Of a DNA stretch of 64,000 nt, positions 9,480-17,891 are shown in pieces. The DNA is from Bordetella genomosp. 7 (lineage in GTDB: Bacteria > Pseudomonadota > Gammaproteobacteria > Burkholderiales > Burkholderiaceae_B). A program made the translations under genes and the position numbers. Every line of letters starts with the position of its first letter. The first letter of the stretch is position 1. The stretch is taken from contig NZ_NEVK01000003.1 of the NCBI RefSeq assembly GCF_002261265.1, positions 186,001-250,000 on the forward strand, given 5' to 3'. Below the pieces are notes generated by a model. It saw only the letters and a program-made list of their open reading frames with translations, was not told where the DNA came from and did not search any database.

Positions 9480-11002
9480 AAGTGCGCGCGCAGATTGCAA
9501 TGGTGCTGAACCTGGACAAGTGCATCGGCTGCCATACCTGTTCGATCACCTGTAAAAACGTCTGGACCAACCGCGAAGGCATGGAATATGTCTGGTTCAA
9601 CAACGTTGAAACCAAGCCGGGCATCGGCTACCCCAAAGACTGGGAAAACCAGGACCGCTGGAAGGGCGGCTGGGTGCGCCGCAAGAACGGCAAGATCGTG
9701 CCCAGGCAGGGGGCCAAGTGGCGCATCCTGTCGAAAATCTTCGCGAATCCGCACCTGCCGGAAATCGACGACTTCTACGAACCCTACACCTTTGAATACG
9801 AATGGCTGCAGGCCGCGCCCGAACTGCAGGCGCAGCCCACCGCGCGGCCGCGCTCGCTGGTCACGGGCGAGCTGCTCAGCAAGATCGAATGGAGCGGAAA
9901 CTGGGAAGACATGCTGGGTGGCGAGTTCGAAAAGCGCAGCCACGACTACAACTTCGAGGGCATCGAAAAAGAAATCTACGGGCAGTTCGAAAAGACCTTC
10001 ATGATGTACCTGCCCAGGCTGTGCGAGCATTGCCTCAACCCGGCCTGCCTGGCGTCGTGTCCATCGGGGGCCATCTACAAGCGGGCCGAAGACGGCATCG
10101 TGCTCATCGACCAGGAAAAATGCCGCGGCTGGCGCATGTGCGTGTCCGGGTGCCCGTACAAGAAAATCTACTACAACTGGTCCAGCGGAAAATCCGAGAA
10201 GTGCATCTTCTGTTATCCGCGTATCGAAACCGGCCAGCCCACCGTCTGTTCCGAAACCTGCGTGGGCCGCATCCGCTACCTGGGGGTCGTGCTGTATGAC
10301 GCCGACCGCATCGAACAGGCCGCGTCCGTCGAGAATCCGCACGATCTGTATCCGGCGCAGCTGGGCGTGTTCCTGGATCCCAACGATGTGCAGGTACAAG
10401 AGCAGGCGCGGCGCGACGGCGTGCCCGAACAATGGCTGGAGGCCGCGACGCGCTCGCCCGTGTACAAGATGGCCGTTGAATGGAAGGTGGCGTTTCCGCT
10501 GCACCCCGAATACCGGACGCTGCCCATGGTGTGGTACGTGCCGCCGCTTTCGCCGATACAGTCCGCCGCCGAGGCCGGCAAGATCTCGGCCCGCGACGGC
10601 ATGCCCGATGTGCGCTCGTTGCGCATACCGCTGCGCTACCTGGCCAACCTGCTGACCGCCGGCGACGAGGCGCCCATCGCCCAGGCGCTGGAGCGCATGC
10701 TGGCCATGCGCGCCTACATGCGCGCCAAGAGCGTCGATGGCCGCATCGACGATTCGATTCCGCAGCGGGTCGGCCTGGACCGCGCACGCATCGAAGAGAT
10801 GTACCGCATCATGGCGCTGGCCGCTTACGAAGACCGCTACGTCATCCCCACGGCGCACCGCGAGTTCGAAGAAGACGCCTATGCGCTGCGCGGTTCAACC
10901 GGCTTCGGTTTCCAGGAGGCCACCAGCGGCAAGACCAAGGTCAACTTGTTCGGCGGGGCCAAGCGCGCGCCGCGCAACCCCATGATGGACGTGCCGACAT
11001 GA
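9476..11002 (+). CDS. narH: respiratory nitrate reductase, beta (iron-sulfur) subunit
   Basis: Electron-transfer subunit linking the NarI haems to NarG. The 508-residue protein has four cysteine groups. The first, CIGCHTCSITC, uses Cys16, 19, 22 and 26 exactly as in E. coli. The group CRGWRMCVSGCPYKK has Trp in place of one Cys, which marks the 3Fe-4S cluster site. CEHCLNPACLASCPSGA and CIFCYPRIETGQPTVCSETC supply the remaining ligands. It overlaps narG and narJ by ATGA junctions. Cytoplasmic, attached to the membrane through NarI. Confidence 0.98.
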   Translation: MKVRAQIAMVLNLDKCIGCHTCSITCKNVWTNREGMEYVWFNNVETKPGIGYPKDWENQDRWKGGWVRRKNGKIVPRQGAKWRILSKIFANPHLPEIDDFYEPYTFEYEWLQAAPELQAQPTARPRSLVTGELLSKIEWSGNWEDMLGGEFEKRSHDYNFEGIEKEIYGQFEKTFMMYLPRLCEHCLNPACLASCPSGAIYKRAEDGIVLIDQEKCRGWRMCVSGCPYKKIYYNWSSGKSEKCIFCYPRIETGQPTVCSETCVGRIRYLGVVLYDADRIEQAASVENPHDLYPAQLGVFLDPNDVQVQEQARRDGVPEQWLEAATRSPVYKMAVEWKVAFPLHPEYRTLPMVWYVPPLSPIQSAAEAGKISARDGMPDVRSLRIPLRYLANLLTAGDEAPIAQALERMLAMRAYMRAKSVDGRIDDSIPQRVGLDRARIEEMYRIMALAAYEDRYVIPTAHREFEEDAYALRGSTGFGFQEATSGKTKVNLFGGAKRAPRNPMMDVPT

Positions 11003-11712
11003 AGCATCCTTCCATGCAACTCACCCTGCGGGCATGCGCGGCCTTGCTCGCCTACCCGTCGGCGGAACTGCAGGCGCATGTCGGCGACATCCGCGCCGCG
11101 CTTGCCGGCGAAGGCGCGCTGCCGCGGCGCGCCCAGGCGGGCCTGCAAGGCTTGCTGGACAGGCTGCAGACCGCCGACCTGCTTGATCTGCAGGCCGGCT
11201 ACAGCGACCTGTTCGACCGTTCGCGCTCGCTGTCGCTGCATCTGTTCGAGCATGTGCACGGCGACAACCGCGAGCGCGGGCAGGCCATGATAGACCTGGG
11301 CGAGCAATACGTCGCTTCCGGGTTCTACCTGCAAGGCAACGAACTGCCCGACTTTCTGCCTGTGTTCCTGGAATACGTGTCATGCCTGGAGCCGGCCGAG
11401 TCGCGCGAAACGCTGGCGCAGCCGGCGCACGTTTATGCCGCCATTGCAGACCGGCTTGACAAGCGGCAATCGCCCTACGCCGGCATCTTCCATGCGCTGG
11501 TGGCGCTTGCCGACGGCAAGTACGACGCCGAGGCGCTGCGCGAGCTGCAGGCGCGCGAGCCCGACGACGATCCGGCCCGCGTGGATGATGAGTGGGAAGA
11601 GGCGCCGGTCACATTCAACGTCGCCGCTACCGGAGGCATCGGCGCCGCCGCCGGCGTGGCCGTGCCGATCAAGGTGGTGCGCCGCACATCAAGCAAGGAG
11701 CCGAGGCCATGA
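10999..11712 (+). CDS. narJ: nitrate reductase assembly chaperone (delta subunit)
   Basis: System-specific chaperone that holds apo-NarGH until molybdenum cofactor and haem insertion; it is not part of the final enzyme. The 237 residues are typical. LLAYPSAELQAHV near the N-terminus and GNELPDFLPVFLEYVS in the middle match the NarJ/TorD fold, as does the acidic segment REPDDDPARVDDEWEE near the C-terminus. The true ATG overlaps the narH stop; the open frame extends upstream but that part is a shadow of narH. The stop overlaps narI. Cytoplasmic. Confidence 0.95.
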   Translation: MKHPSMQLTLRACAALLAYPSAELQAHVGDIRAALAGEGALPRRAQAGLQGLLDRLQTADLLDLQAGYSDLFDRSRSLSLHLFEHVHGDNRERGQAMIDLGEQYVASGFYLQGNELPDFLPVFLEYVSCLEPAESRETLAQPAHVYAAIADRLDKRQSPYAGIFHALVALADGKYDAEALRELQAREPDDDPARVDDEWEEAPVTFNVAATGGIGAAAGVAVPIKVVRRTSSKEPRP

Positions 11713-12500
11713 GCGACTTCATCAATCAACTCGCATTCGGCTGGTATCCCTACCTGGCCGTGACCGTGCTGGTGGTGGGCAGCATCCTGCGTTTCGACGC
11801 CAGCCAGTACAGCTGGCGTGCGCAGTCCAGCCAGTTCCTGCGGCGCCGGCAGATGGTGCTGGGGTCGAACCTGTTCCACATGGGCGTGCTGGTGTTGCTG
11901 GTGGGGCACTTCGTCGGCCTGTTGACGCCGGTGACGGTGATCGACCACCTGGGCATCGGGCACGGTTTCAAGCAGGCCGCGGCGCTGGTCGTGGGCGGCA
12001 TCGCGGGCGTGATGGCCTTTATCGGATGCTCGCTGCTGCTGCACCGCCGCCTGTTCGACCCGCGCATCCGGCGCAGCTCATCGTGGGGCGACATTCTGGT
12101 GCTGGTGCTGATCTGGCTGCAGCTGGTGCTGGGCATCGCCACGACGTTCTGGACCATGCAGCATATGGATGGCAGCGAAATGCTCCGATTCATGAGCTGG
12201 GCACAGGGCGTGCTGACCCTGGATCCGTCGGCGCCGGCAAATATCCGTGACGTGGCGCTGGTCTACAAACTGCATATCATCCTGGGGCTGACCTTGTTCC
12301 TGATCACGCCGTTCACGCGCCTCGTGCATATCTGGAGCGCGCCCATCTGGTATCTGCTGCGGCCGGGCTTCCAGATCGTGCGCGCGCGCGCGGCGCGGCA
12401 GCCTGTGTCGCCCACGCGCGGGCCGGCCGGCGTGGCGCCCAGCTATGGCGGCACTACCGTGTTGCGCCAGAAAGCCGAAAGCGGGCAGGAGGGCGCGTAA
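11709..12500 (+). CDS. narI: respiratory nitrate reductase, gamma (cytochrome b) subunit
   Basis: Membrane anchor that oxidises quinol and passes electrons through two b haems to NarH. The protein has 263 residues and about five transmembrane segments. The four haem-ligand histidines are visible: His57 and His67 in one helix (NLFHMGVL...VGHFVG), and His189 (YKLHIILG) and His207 (RLVHIWSAP) in later helices. The E. coli equivalents are 56, 66, 187 and 205. The C-terminal tail after YLLRPGFQIVRAR is longer and basic. The stop overlaps the next gene by one base. Confidence 0.97.
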   Translation: MSDFINQLAFGWYPYLAVTVLVVGSILRFDASQYSWRAQSSQFLRRRQMVLGSNLFHMGVLVLLVGHFVGLLTPVTVIDHLGIGHGFKQAAALVVGGIAGVMAFIGCSLLLHRRLFDPRIRRSSSWGDILVLVLIWLQLVLGIATTFWTMQHMDGSEMLRFMSWAQGVLTLDPSAPANIRDVALVYKLHIILGLTLFLITPFTRLVHIWSAPIWYLLRPGFQIVRARAARQPVSPTRGPAGVAPSYGGTTVLRQKAESGQEGA

Positions 12501-13399
12501 TGGAATCGGTCGAAGTCATCCGTTTTTATGGCTCCCGGCCGCACGCGGATGCGGCCATGCCGCAGGCTTGCGCAAGCGGCGGCTGCGGCGGCCCCGAACC
12601 GCTGCTGCCCGCGCCGCCCACGTTCGGCGAGGTCAGCATCAACGGCGTGGAAATTAGCCCCGAAGCCATCGCGCGCGAAATCCAGCACCATCCGGCGCCC
12701 GATGCCGAAACTGCCTGGACGGACGCGGCGCGCGCGCTGGCCGTGCGCGAGCTGCTGCTGCAAGAGGCGCGCCGGCTGGGCCTGGAACCCGACCCCGAAA
12801 CCGATGAAGCCGGCCGCATCGAGCCCGACGATGACGCGCTGGTGCGCAAGCTGCTCGAGCAGCAAGTCCATGCCGAGCAGCCGGGGCAACCCGAATGCCG
12901 CCGGTATTACGAGCTGAATCGGGAGCGGTTCCGCACGCCTGATCTGTTCGAGGCCGCGCACATCCTTATCGAGCCCGAGGCCGATGACGAATCTGCCTGG
13001 CTGGCGGCGCGGCAGCGGGCCGATTCCATCGCCGCCCGCGTGGCCGACGACCCGGCCGCGTTTGCCGCCGCGGCCCGCGCGTGCTCGGCCTGCCCGTCGG
13101 CACAACAAGACGGCTCGCTGGGACAGGTGCGGCGCGGCGAACTGGTGCCGGCCGTGCAGCAAGCGCTGGAGCGGCTGCCCGAGGGCACGACCGGCCGCGA
13201 GCCGGTGCGGTCGCGTTTTGGCTGGCACGTCCTGCGGTTGCAGAGGCGCATCCCGGGGCAGATACTGCCGTTTGACGCCGTTGCGCCCAGGATCGCCGAC
13301 ATGCTCGAGGCGCGCAGCTGGTCGGTGGCGGCGGGGCGCTACGTCGCCGGCCTGGCCGAGCGCGCCGACGTGGCCGGCATACGCATACAGGAGGCATGA
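12500..13399 (+). CDS. parvulin-type peptidyl-prolyl isomerase of the nar operon
   Basis: Predicted PpiC/parvulin-family prolyl isomerase of 299 residues. The parvulin domain is about 145-245: FEAAHILIEPEADDE, then DGSLGQVRRGELVPAVQQAL and RFGWHVLRLQRR. A SurA/NifM-like helical region precedes it. No signal peptide is visible, so it probably works in the cytoplasm, plausibly in folding or maturation of NarGHI. A parvulin gene after narI is also known from Pseudomonas (from memory). The N-terminal stretch CASGGCGG is Cys/Gly-rich and unusual for the family. It starts at TAATG overlapping the narI stop and overlaps the next gene by ATGA. The client is an inference from position. Confidence 0.88.
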   Translation: MESVEVIRFYGSRPHADAAMPQACASGGCGGPEPLLPAPPTFGEVSINGVEISPEAIAREIQHHPAPDAETAWTDAARALAVRELLLQEARRLGLEPDPETDEAGRIEPDDDALVRKLLEQQVHAEQPGQPECRRYYELNRERFRTPDLFEAAHILIEPEADDESAWLAARQRADSIAARVADDPAAFAAAARACSACPSAQQDGSLGQVRRGELVPAVQQALERLPEGTTGREPVRSRFGWHVLRLQRRIPGQILPFDAVAPRIADMLEARSWSVAAGRYVAGLAERADVAGIRIQEA

Positions 13400-13725
13400 C
13401 CGCGATGCCGATGCTGGGCGATATCCTGGCCAGCGCGCGCGACGGCGCGCCGCGCTTCGAGGCGTGGCTGCGCCAGTCCGATGCCGCGCTGGCGGCGCGG
13501 GTCGCGTCCGCCGCGTCCGCCGACGGCCTGACGCCGGCCGCCTTTGTGCGCGTTGCGGTGGCCGATTTTTCGCGTCATGCCAATGAAGAAGACTGGGCTA
13601 CGCTGACATCGGCGATCCGCAACGATGCCGATCCGGGAACTACCTGCCTGTTGGCCATGGTTCACTGGCGCCTGAGCCTGCCGGCCTGCACACACCGGTC
13701 GCCAAGCCGGGACACGACGCCCTGA
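13396..13725 (+). CDS. small hypothetical protein of the nar operon
   Basis: A 109-residue protein coupled to the isomerase gene by an ATGA overlap. I do not recognise a named domain. It looks soluble, with an alanine-rich helical core (DAALAARVASAASADGL, TPAAFVRVAVADFSRHA). Near the C-terminus there are two cysteines in TTCLLAMVHWRLSLPAC. No signal peptide or membrane segment is seen. Tight coupling and conserved operon direction argue it is real and works with nitrate reductase, but its role is unknown. A later in-frame ATG at 13405 is possible. Confidence 0.7.
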   Translation: MTAMPMLGDILASARDGAPRFEAWLRQSDAALAARVASAASADGLTPAAFVRVAVADFSRHANEEDWATLTSAIRNDADPGTTCLLAMVHWRLSLPACTHRSPSRDTTP

Positions 13726-13735
13726 GGAATCCACG

Positions 13736-13948
13736 ATGAACCAAGACCCGCAAACCGGCGCATCCGAGCCCGCGCCGCTGAACCCCGCCCTGAAGCGCCG
13801 CACCGACACCACGTTCGAGACCGAGCGCGTCACTCCGGCGCCCATCGACACCGCTTCGTCGCGCGAAGGCGAGGGCGAGGGCTGGCCCTGGATCTGGCTG
13901 CTGGTTACGGCCGCCTGCGTGGCGGTGACGATATATCTGCTGGTATGA
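13736..13948 (+). CDS. small single-pass membrane protein, last gene of the nar cluster
   Basis: A 70-residue protein with a hydrophilic, proline- and threonine-rich N-terminus and one C-terminal membrane segment (WPWIWLLVTAACVAVTIYLL) ending at the last residues, so it is tail-anchored. GAGGAA at 13724-13729, six bases before the ATG, is a strong ribosome-binding site. It follows the previous stop by 10 bases. No family is recognised. It may interact with the membrane-bound nitrate reductase (inference from position). The next gene, purU, is convergent 36 bases away. Confidence 0.7.
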   Translation: MNQDPQTGASEPAPLNPALKRRTDTTFETERVTPAPIDTASSREGEGEGWPWIWLLVTAACVAVTIYLLV

Positions 13949-13984
13949 GCGGCGCGGCGCGGCACGCCCTGTCATGCCGCGGGC

Positions 13985-14839
13985 CTAGCGGAACACCACC
14001 GTCTTGTTGCGGTTCAGCAGAATGCGGTGCTCGACATGGCTGCGCACGGCGCGCGCCAGCACCAGCGACTCTACGTCGCTGCCGACTTGCGTCAGGTCTT
14101 GCGCCGTCATCGTGTGATCCACACGCTCGATGTCCTGCTCGATGATGGGGCCTTCGTCCAGGTCGGACGTCACGTAGTGCGCCGTGGCGCCGATGATCTT
14201 CACGCCCCGCGCATGCGCCTGATGATAGGGACGCGCGCCCTTGAAGCTGGGCAGGAAGCTGTGGTGGATGTTGATGGCGCGGCCGGCCAGGGCCAGGCAC
14301 ATTTCCGGCGACAGGATCTGCATGTAGCGCGCCAGCACCACCAGGTCGATCTGCTGGCTTTCCACCAGTTCCAGCACTTGTTTTTCCTGTTCGGCCTTGG
14401 TGTCGGGCGTAACTGGCAGGTAATGGAAAGGGATCCCGTACGACGCCGCCAGCCCCGCGTAGTCGTTGTGGTTGGAGACGATGGCGGCGATCTCGGCGCG
14501 CAGCTGGCCGCTCTGCACGCGGAACAGCAGGTCGTTCAGGCAATGGCCTTGCTTGCTGACCATGATCAGCAGGCGCGCCTTGCGCCGCGCGTCGTGAATC
14601 TGCCAGTCCATGCCGTGGGCGCCGGCAAGCTCGGCGAATTGCGCGCGCAAGTCGCTTTCGGCGGCCGAGCCGGGCAGGTTGAAGTGCACGCGCAGGAAGA
14701 ACCGGCCGGTTTCGTCGTCGCCGAACTGCTGCGAATCGAGAATGTTGCAGCCCAGCTCGAAGAGCAGGCCGCTCACGCGGTACACGATACCGGTACGGTC
14801 GGGGCAGGATAGGGTCAGGATGTAGTCGTTTTGCTGCAT
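13985..14839 (-). CDS. purU: formyltetrahydrofolate deformylase
   Basis: Hydrolyses 10-formyl-tetrahydrofolate to formate and tetrahydrofolate, balancing one-carbon pools and feeding formate to purine synthesis. The 284 residues match PurU. An N-terminal ACT domain covers about 5-85 (LTLSCPDRTGIVYRVSGLLF). The hydrolase domain carries IAAIVSNHNDY, LARYMQILSP, INIHHSFLPSF, GATAHYVTSDLDEGPIIEQD and HVEHRILLNRNKTVVF, all characteristic of PurU and the related GART fold. The start at 14839 (MQQNDYILTL) agrees with the family; longer N-termini are possible but lack similarity. Cytoplasmic. Confidence 0.96.
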   Translation of the reverse strand: MQQNDYILTLSCPDRTGIVYRVSGLLFELGCNILDSQQFGDDETGRFFLRVHFNLPGSAAESDLRAQFAELAGAHGMDWQIHDARRKARLLIMVSKQGHCLNDLLFRVQSGQLRAEIAAIVSNHNDYAGLAASYGIPFHYLPVTPDTKAEQEKQVLELVESQQIDLVVLARYMQILSPEMCLALAGRAINIHHSFLPSFKGARPYHQAHARGVKIIGATAHYVTSDLDEGPIIEQDIERVDHTMTAQDLTQVGSDVESLVLARAVRSHVEHRILLNRNKTVVFR

Positions 14840-14873
14840 GATGGGCAAAATAGTGGGCCGCCGGCCAGGCGCG

Positions 14874-15983
14874 TCAGGACGCCAGGCGCGCCAGGGTGGT
14901 TTCGGCAATGGCCAGGCTGGCCGTCAGCCCGGGCGATTCGATTCCGAACAGGTTCACCAGGCCCGGCACGCCATGCGCGGCGGGGCCCGCAATGACGAAG
15001 TCGGCGGCAGGTTCGCCCGGACCGGAGATCTTGGGGCGGATGCCCGTGTAGCCGGGCGCCAGCGCGCCGTCGGGCAGGCCGGGCCAGTATGTACGCACGG
15101 CATCATAAAACACCTCGGCCCGCGTCGGGTCCAGCGTGTAGTCTTCGGTCCGGACCCATTCGGTGTCGGGCCCGAACTTGGCCTGTCCGCCCATGTCCAG
15201 CGTCAGGTGCACGCCCAGGCCGGCGTGTTGCGGCACGGGATAGATCAGGTGCGAGAACGGCGCCCGGCCGGCCAGCGTGAAGTAGCTGCCCTTGCACAGG
15301 TATTCGCCGGGAATGCTGTCGCCAGGCAGGCCTTCGATGCTGCGCGCCAGTGTCGGCGCATGGATGCCGGATGCGTTGATCAACACATTGCACGACAGGT
15401 TCATGGCTTCGTCGCCGCCGAAGCGCACGTCAAAGCCGCCCTGGGGGCGCACCCGGGCCGCGAGCATGGGCGTGTGAAATACGCATTGCGCGCCGGCGTT
15501 TTCGGCGTCGCCCTGGTAGGCCAGCATCAGCGCATGGCTGTCGACGATGCCCGTCGAAGGCGACAGCAGCGCGGCGGTGCATTGCAGGGCCGGCTCCAGC
15601 TCGCGGGCCTGTTCGCCTGTCAGGCGACGCAGGTCATCGACGCCATTGGCACGGGCGCGCGCCGCGATGTCGTCGAGCATCAGCGCTTCGTCCGGGCTGG
15701 CGGCCACGATCAGCTTGCCCAGCCGCCGGTGCGCAATGCCGCGGGCCGCGCAGTAGTCGTACAGCAAGTGCTTGCCGCGCACGCAAAGCTCTGCCTTGAG
15801 GCTGCCGGCCGGGTAGTAGATGCCGGCGTGTATGACTTCGGAATTGCGCGAACTGGTGCCGGTGCCTATGGCTTCGGTGGCTTCGGCCACCAGGACTTCG
15901 CGGCCGGACAGGGCCAGGGCGCGCGCCACGGCCAGGCCGACGACGCCGGCCCCGACGACGATGCAGTCGATGTCAGTGCTCAT
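14874..15983 (-). CDS. FAD-dependent oxidoreductase, L-2-hydroxyglutarate dehydrogenase (LhgO)-like
   Basis: Predicted flavoprotein of the DAO superfamily that oxidises a 2-hydroxy acid. The 369 residues start with a dinucleotide-binding fold, [35 protein letters not shown] is the hallmark of the LhgO/L2HGDH group, followed by [13 protein letters not shown]. The C-terminal part has [13 protein letters not shown] and [16 protein letters not shown], also typical. The natural electron acceptor (quinone or oxygen) cannot be told. It ends 34 bases from purU on the same strand and lies just downstream of the flavin reductase gene. Confidence 0.87.
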   Translation of the reverse strand: MSTDIDCIVVGAGVVGLAVARALALSGREVLVAEATEAIGTGTSSRNSEVIHAGIYYPAGSLKAELCVRGKHLLYDYCAARGIAHRRLGKLIVAASPDEALMLDDIAARARANGVDDLRRLTGEQARELEPALQCTAALLSPSTGIVDSHALMLAYQGDAENAGAQCVFHTPMLAARVRPQGGFDVRFGGDEAMNLSCNVLINASGIHAPTLARSIEGLPGDSIPGEYLCKGSYFTLAGRAPFSHLIYPVPQHAGLGVHLTLDMGGQAKFGPDTEWVRTEDYTLDPTRAEVFYDAVRTYWPGLPDGALAPGYTGIRPKISGPGEPAADFVIAGPAAHGVPGLVNLFGIESPGLTASLAIAETTLARLAS

Positions 15984-15996
15984 GTTTCAGGGGTGT

Positions 15997-16509
15997 TCAT
16001 TCGGTTGGCTTGTGGGCGGGCGTCAGGTCGAAGCCGCCGGCGTGGAACACCAGCGGGGCCGCGGCGCTGTGGCCGCAACGCTCTACCTGGCCCACCATGA
16101 TGACGTGGTCGCCTTCGACATAGCGGCTGCGATTGCGGCATTCGAACCACGCGGCGCACGGGGCGTCCAGCATGGGCGTGCCGCCGGGCGCGTAGGCGCG
16201 CGGCAGGCCGTCGAAGCGTTCGCGGGTGTGCCCCAGCGCAAAGCGCCGCGCCAGCCCTGCCTGGCCCGCCGACAGCACATTGACCACGTAACGCTCGCAA
16301 TGTTCGAAGATCTCGAGCGAGGCCGACTTGAGCGACAGGCTCCACAACACCAGCGGAGGCTCGAGCGATACCGAATTGAACGAGCTGACGGTCAGGCCGA
16401 CAGGAGCGCCGTCAGGCGCGGCCGTGGTCACCACCGTGACACCGGTGGCGAAACGTCCGAGCGCGGTACGGAAATAACGCGAGTCGAATTCAGGCGGGAA
16501 GTCGGACAT
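15997..16509 (-). CDS. flavin reductase family (FMN-binding split-barrel) protein
   Basis: A 170-residue protein of the flavin-reductase-like domain family, which reduce FMN or FAD with NAD(P)H and supply reduced flavin to a partner oxygenase. Seen motifs are FATGVTVVTTAAPDGAPVGL and TVSSFNSVSLEPPLVLWSLS near the N-terminus, then FVVNVLS-like (YVVNVLSAGQ) and GDHVIMVGQVER. No oxygenase partner lies next to it, so the physiological role is open. It lies between pdxH and the LhgO-like gene on the same strand with 13-21 base gaps, so co-transcription is likely. Confidence 0.88.
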   Translation of the reverse strand: MSDFPPEFDSRYFRTALGRFATGVTVVTTAAPDGAPVGLTVSSFNSVSLEPPLVLWSLSLKSASLEIFEHCERYVVNVLSAGQAGLARRFALGHTRERFDGLPRAYAPGGTPMLDAPCAAWFECRNRSRYVEGDHVIMVGQVERCGHSAAAPLVFHAGGFDLTPAHKPTE

Positions 16510-16530
16510 GCAGGCGGCGGCGATCGCGCG

Positions 16531-17163
16531 TCAGGGTGACAGGCGGTCGATGATCCAGCCGCCGTCGTCGCCGCGCCGGTAACGCAGGCGATCATGCAGT
16601 CGCGACGGGCGCCCCTGCCAGAATTCGAATACGGTGGGCGCCAGGCGGTAACCGCCCCAGTACGGCGGCCGCGGCGGCTGGTCGCCGTAGCGATCGCGCG
16701 CGGCCTGCTCGCGGGCTTCGAGTTCGGTGCGGGTGATGGGCTGGCTTTGTTGCGACGCCCATGCGCCCAGGCGCGAGCCGAGCGGCCGGCTTTGATAATA
16801 GGCGTCGGATTCTTCGGGCGCCACGCGCTCGACGCGGCCTTCGATGCGTACCTGCCGTTCCAGCGGCTGCCAGAAAAACAGCAGCGCGGCGCGCGGATTG
16901 GCCAGCAGGTCGGCGCCCTTGCGCGATTCGTAGTTGGTAAAGAAGGCAAAGCCGCGCTCGTCGTAGCCCTTGACCAGCACGATGCGCGCCGACGGCTGGC
17001 CGGCGGCGTCCACCGTGGCCAGCGTCATGGCGTTGGGCTCGGGCACCTTGGCGTCCAGCGCTTCGGCGAACCACAGGTTGAATTGCTCGAACGGCGAGGG
17101 CGCGGCCGCCTCTTCGAGCAGAACGCTTCTTGCGTAGTCTTGGCGCAAATCGGAAACAGACAT
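16531..17163 (-). CDS. pdxH: pyridoxamine/pyridoxine 5'-phosphate oxidase
   Basis: Oxidises pyridoxamine 5'-phosphate and pyridoxine 5'-phosphate to pyridoxal 5'-phosphate using FMN and oxygen (last step and salvage of vitamin B6). The 210 residues are the usual length. FMN- and substrate-site segments are easily read: [67 protein letters not shown] and the C-terminal [19 protein letters not shown] followed by LHDRLRY. The start ([13 protein letters not shown]) agrees with the family; an in-frame upstream extension is a shadow. Cytoplasmic. Confidence 0.97.
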   Translation of the reverse strand: MSVSDLRQDYARSVLLEEAAAPSPFEQFNLWFAEALDAKVPEPNAMTLATVDAAGQPSARIVLVKGYDERGFAFFTNYESRKGADLLANPRAALLFFWQPLERQVRIEGRVERVAPEESDAYYQSRPLGSRLGAWASQQSQPITRTELEAREQAARDRYGDQPPRPPYWGGYRLAPTVFEFWQGRPSRLHDRLRYRRGDDGGWIIDRLSP

Positions 17164-17249
17164 GAGAGCGCAGATTGTGTAAGCGAAGGGAATCTGACAG
17201 TTTACCGCCATCGCCCGCGGGCCCGCGCGCCGGCGCGGCGGCTGTGCAT

Positions 17250-17891
17250 TCAGCTTTCGGGCAGTGTGTCCGGGTCGGCTTCGAGCAGGCTGGCAATGCG
17301 CTCGAGGCGGGCGTCGCGGATGCCGGCCGCGCGCAGCGCCTGCGCGGTCTGCACAACGTATTCGGTACAGCGTCCGTAGCGACCCGAGGCGCGCCGCACA
17401 ATGGCCAGCAGTTCGGGCTCGGGCAGGGCGCGGATATAGGCCGGGTTGTCGCGATTCATCACGAATACCAGGGCGCGCACCGGCCCGTGAGTGGTGTCGC
17501 AATTGATCCAGCGCGGCAGATATGCGCCCGTGGACATTTCGCGGTCCCATAGCGACGGGAAGTAATCGGGCACCGATCGGCCCGCCAGACGGTACGCCAC
17601 GCCGCGGCACGAGCCGCCCCGGTCCAGGCCGAACACCAGGCCGGGGCATTCCGGCGTGCCGCGGTTGACGCGCGACCACAGGCACAGCGCGCGGTGGTGG
17701 CCGCGCAGGGTGGCCAGGCGACGCTCTTCGAAGGCGAAATCCGGCCGCCAGACCAGCGAGCCGTAGCCGTACACCCATACGTCTTCGCCTTCGCGCCAAT
17801 GCCTGAGCGCGTCGTCAAGCGATGCGCGCCGTTCTTCGGGCGTCCAGAGCCGGAAGGGCAAGGCGGATGGGGCGGGATACTGCGGGTTCAC
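17250..17891 (-). CDS. ChaC-like gamma-glutamylcyclotransferase
   Basis: Predicted to cleave gamma-glutamyl peptides, most likely glutathione, to 5-oxoproline and a dipeptide or amino acid. The 213-residue protein has the nucleotide-loop-like motif [11 protein letters not shown] of the ChaC family. [12 protein letters not shown] contains the expected catalytic glutamate, and CRGVAYRL and [14 protein letters not shown] are also family-like. It begins with GTG (17891) overlapping the stop of the MFS gene by four bases (GTGA), so the two are translationally coupled. Cytoplasmic. The link between the MFS carrier and glutathione metabolism is only inferred. Confidence 0.88.
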   Translation of the reverse strand: MNPQYPAPSALPFRLWTPEERRASLDDALRHWREGEDVWVYGYGSLVWRPDFAFEERRLATLRGHHRALCLWSRVNRGTPECPGLVFGLDRGGSCRGVAYRLAGRSVPDYFPSLWDREMSTGAYLPRWINCDTTHGPVRALVFVMNRDNPAYIRALPEPELLAIVRRASGRYGRCTEYVVQTAQALRAAGIRDARLERIASLLEADPDTLPES

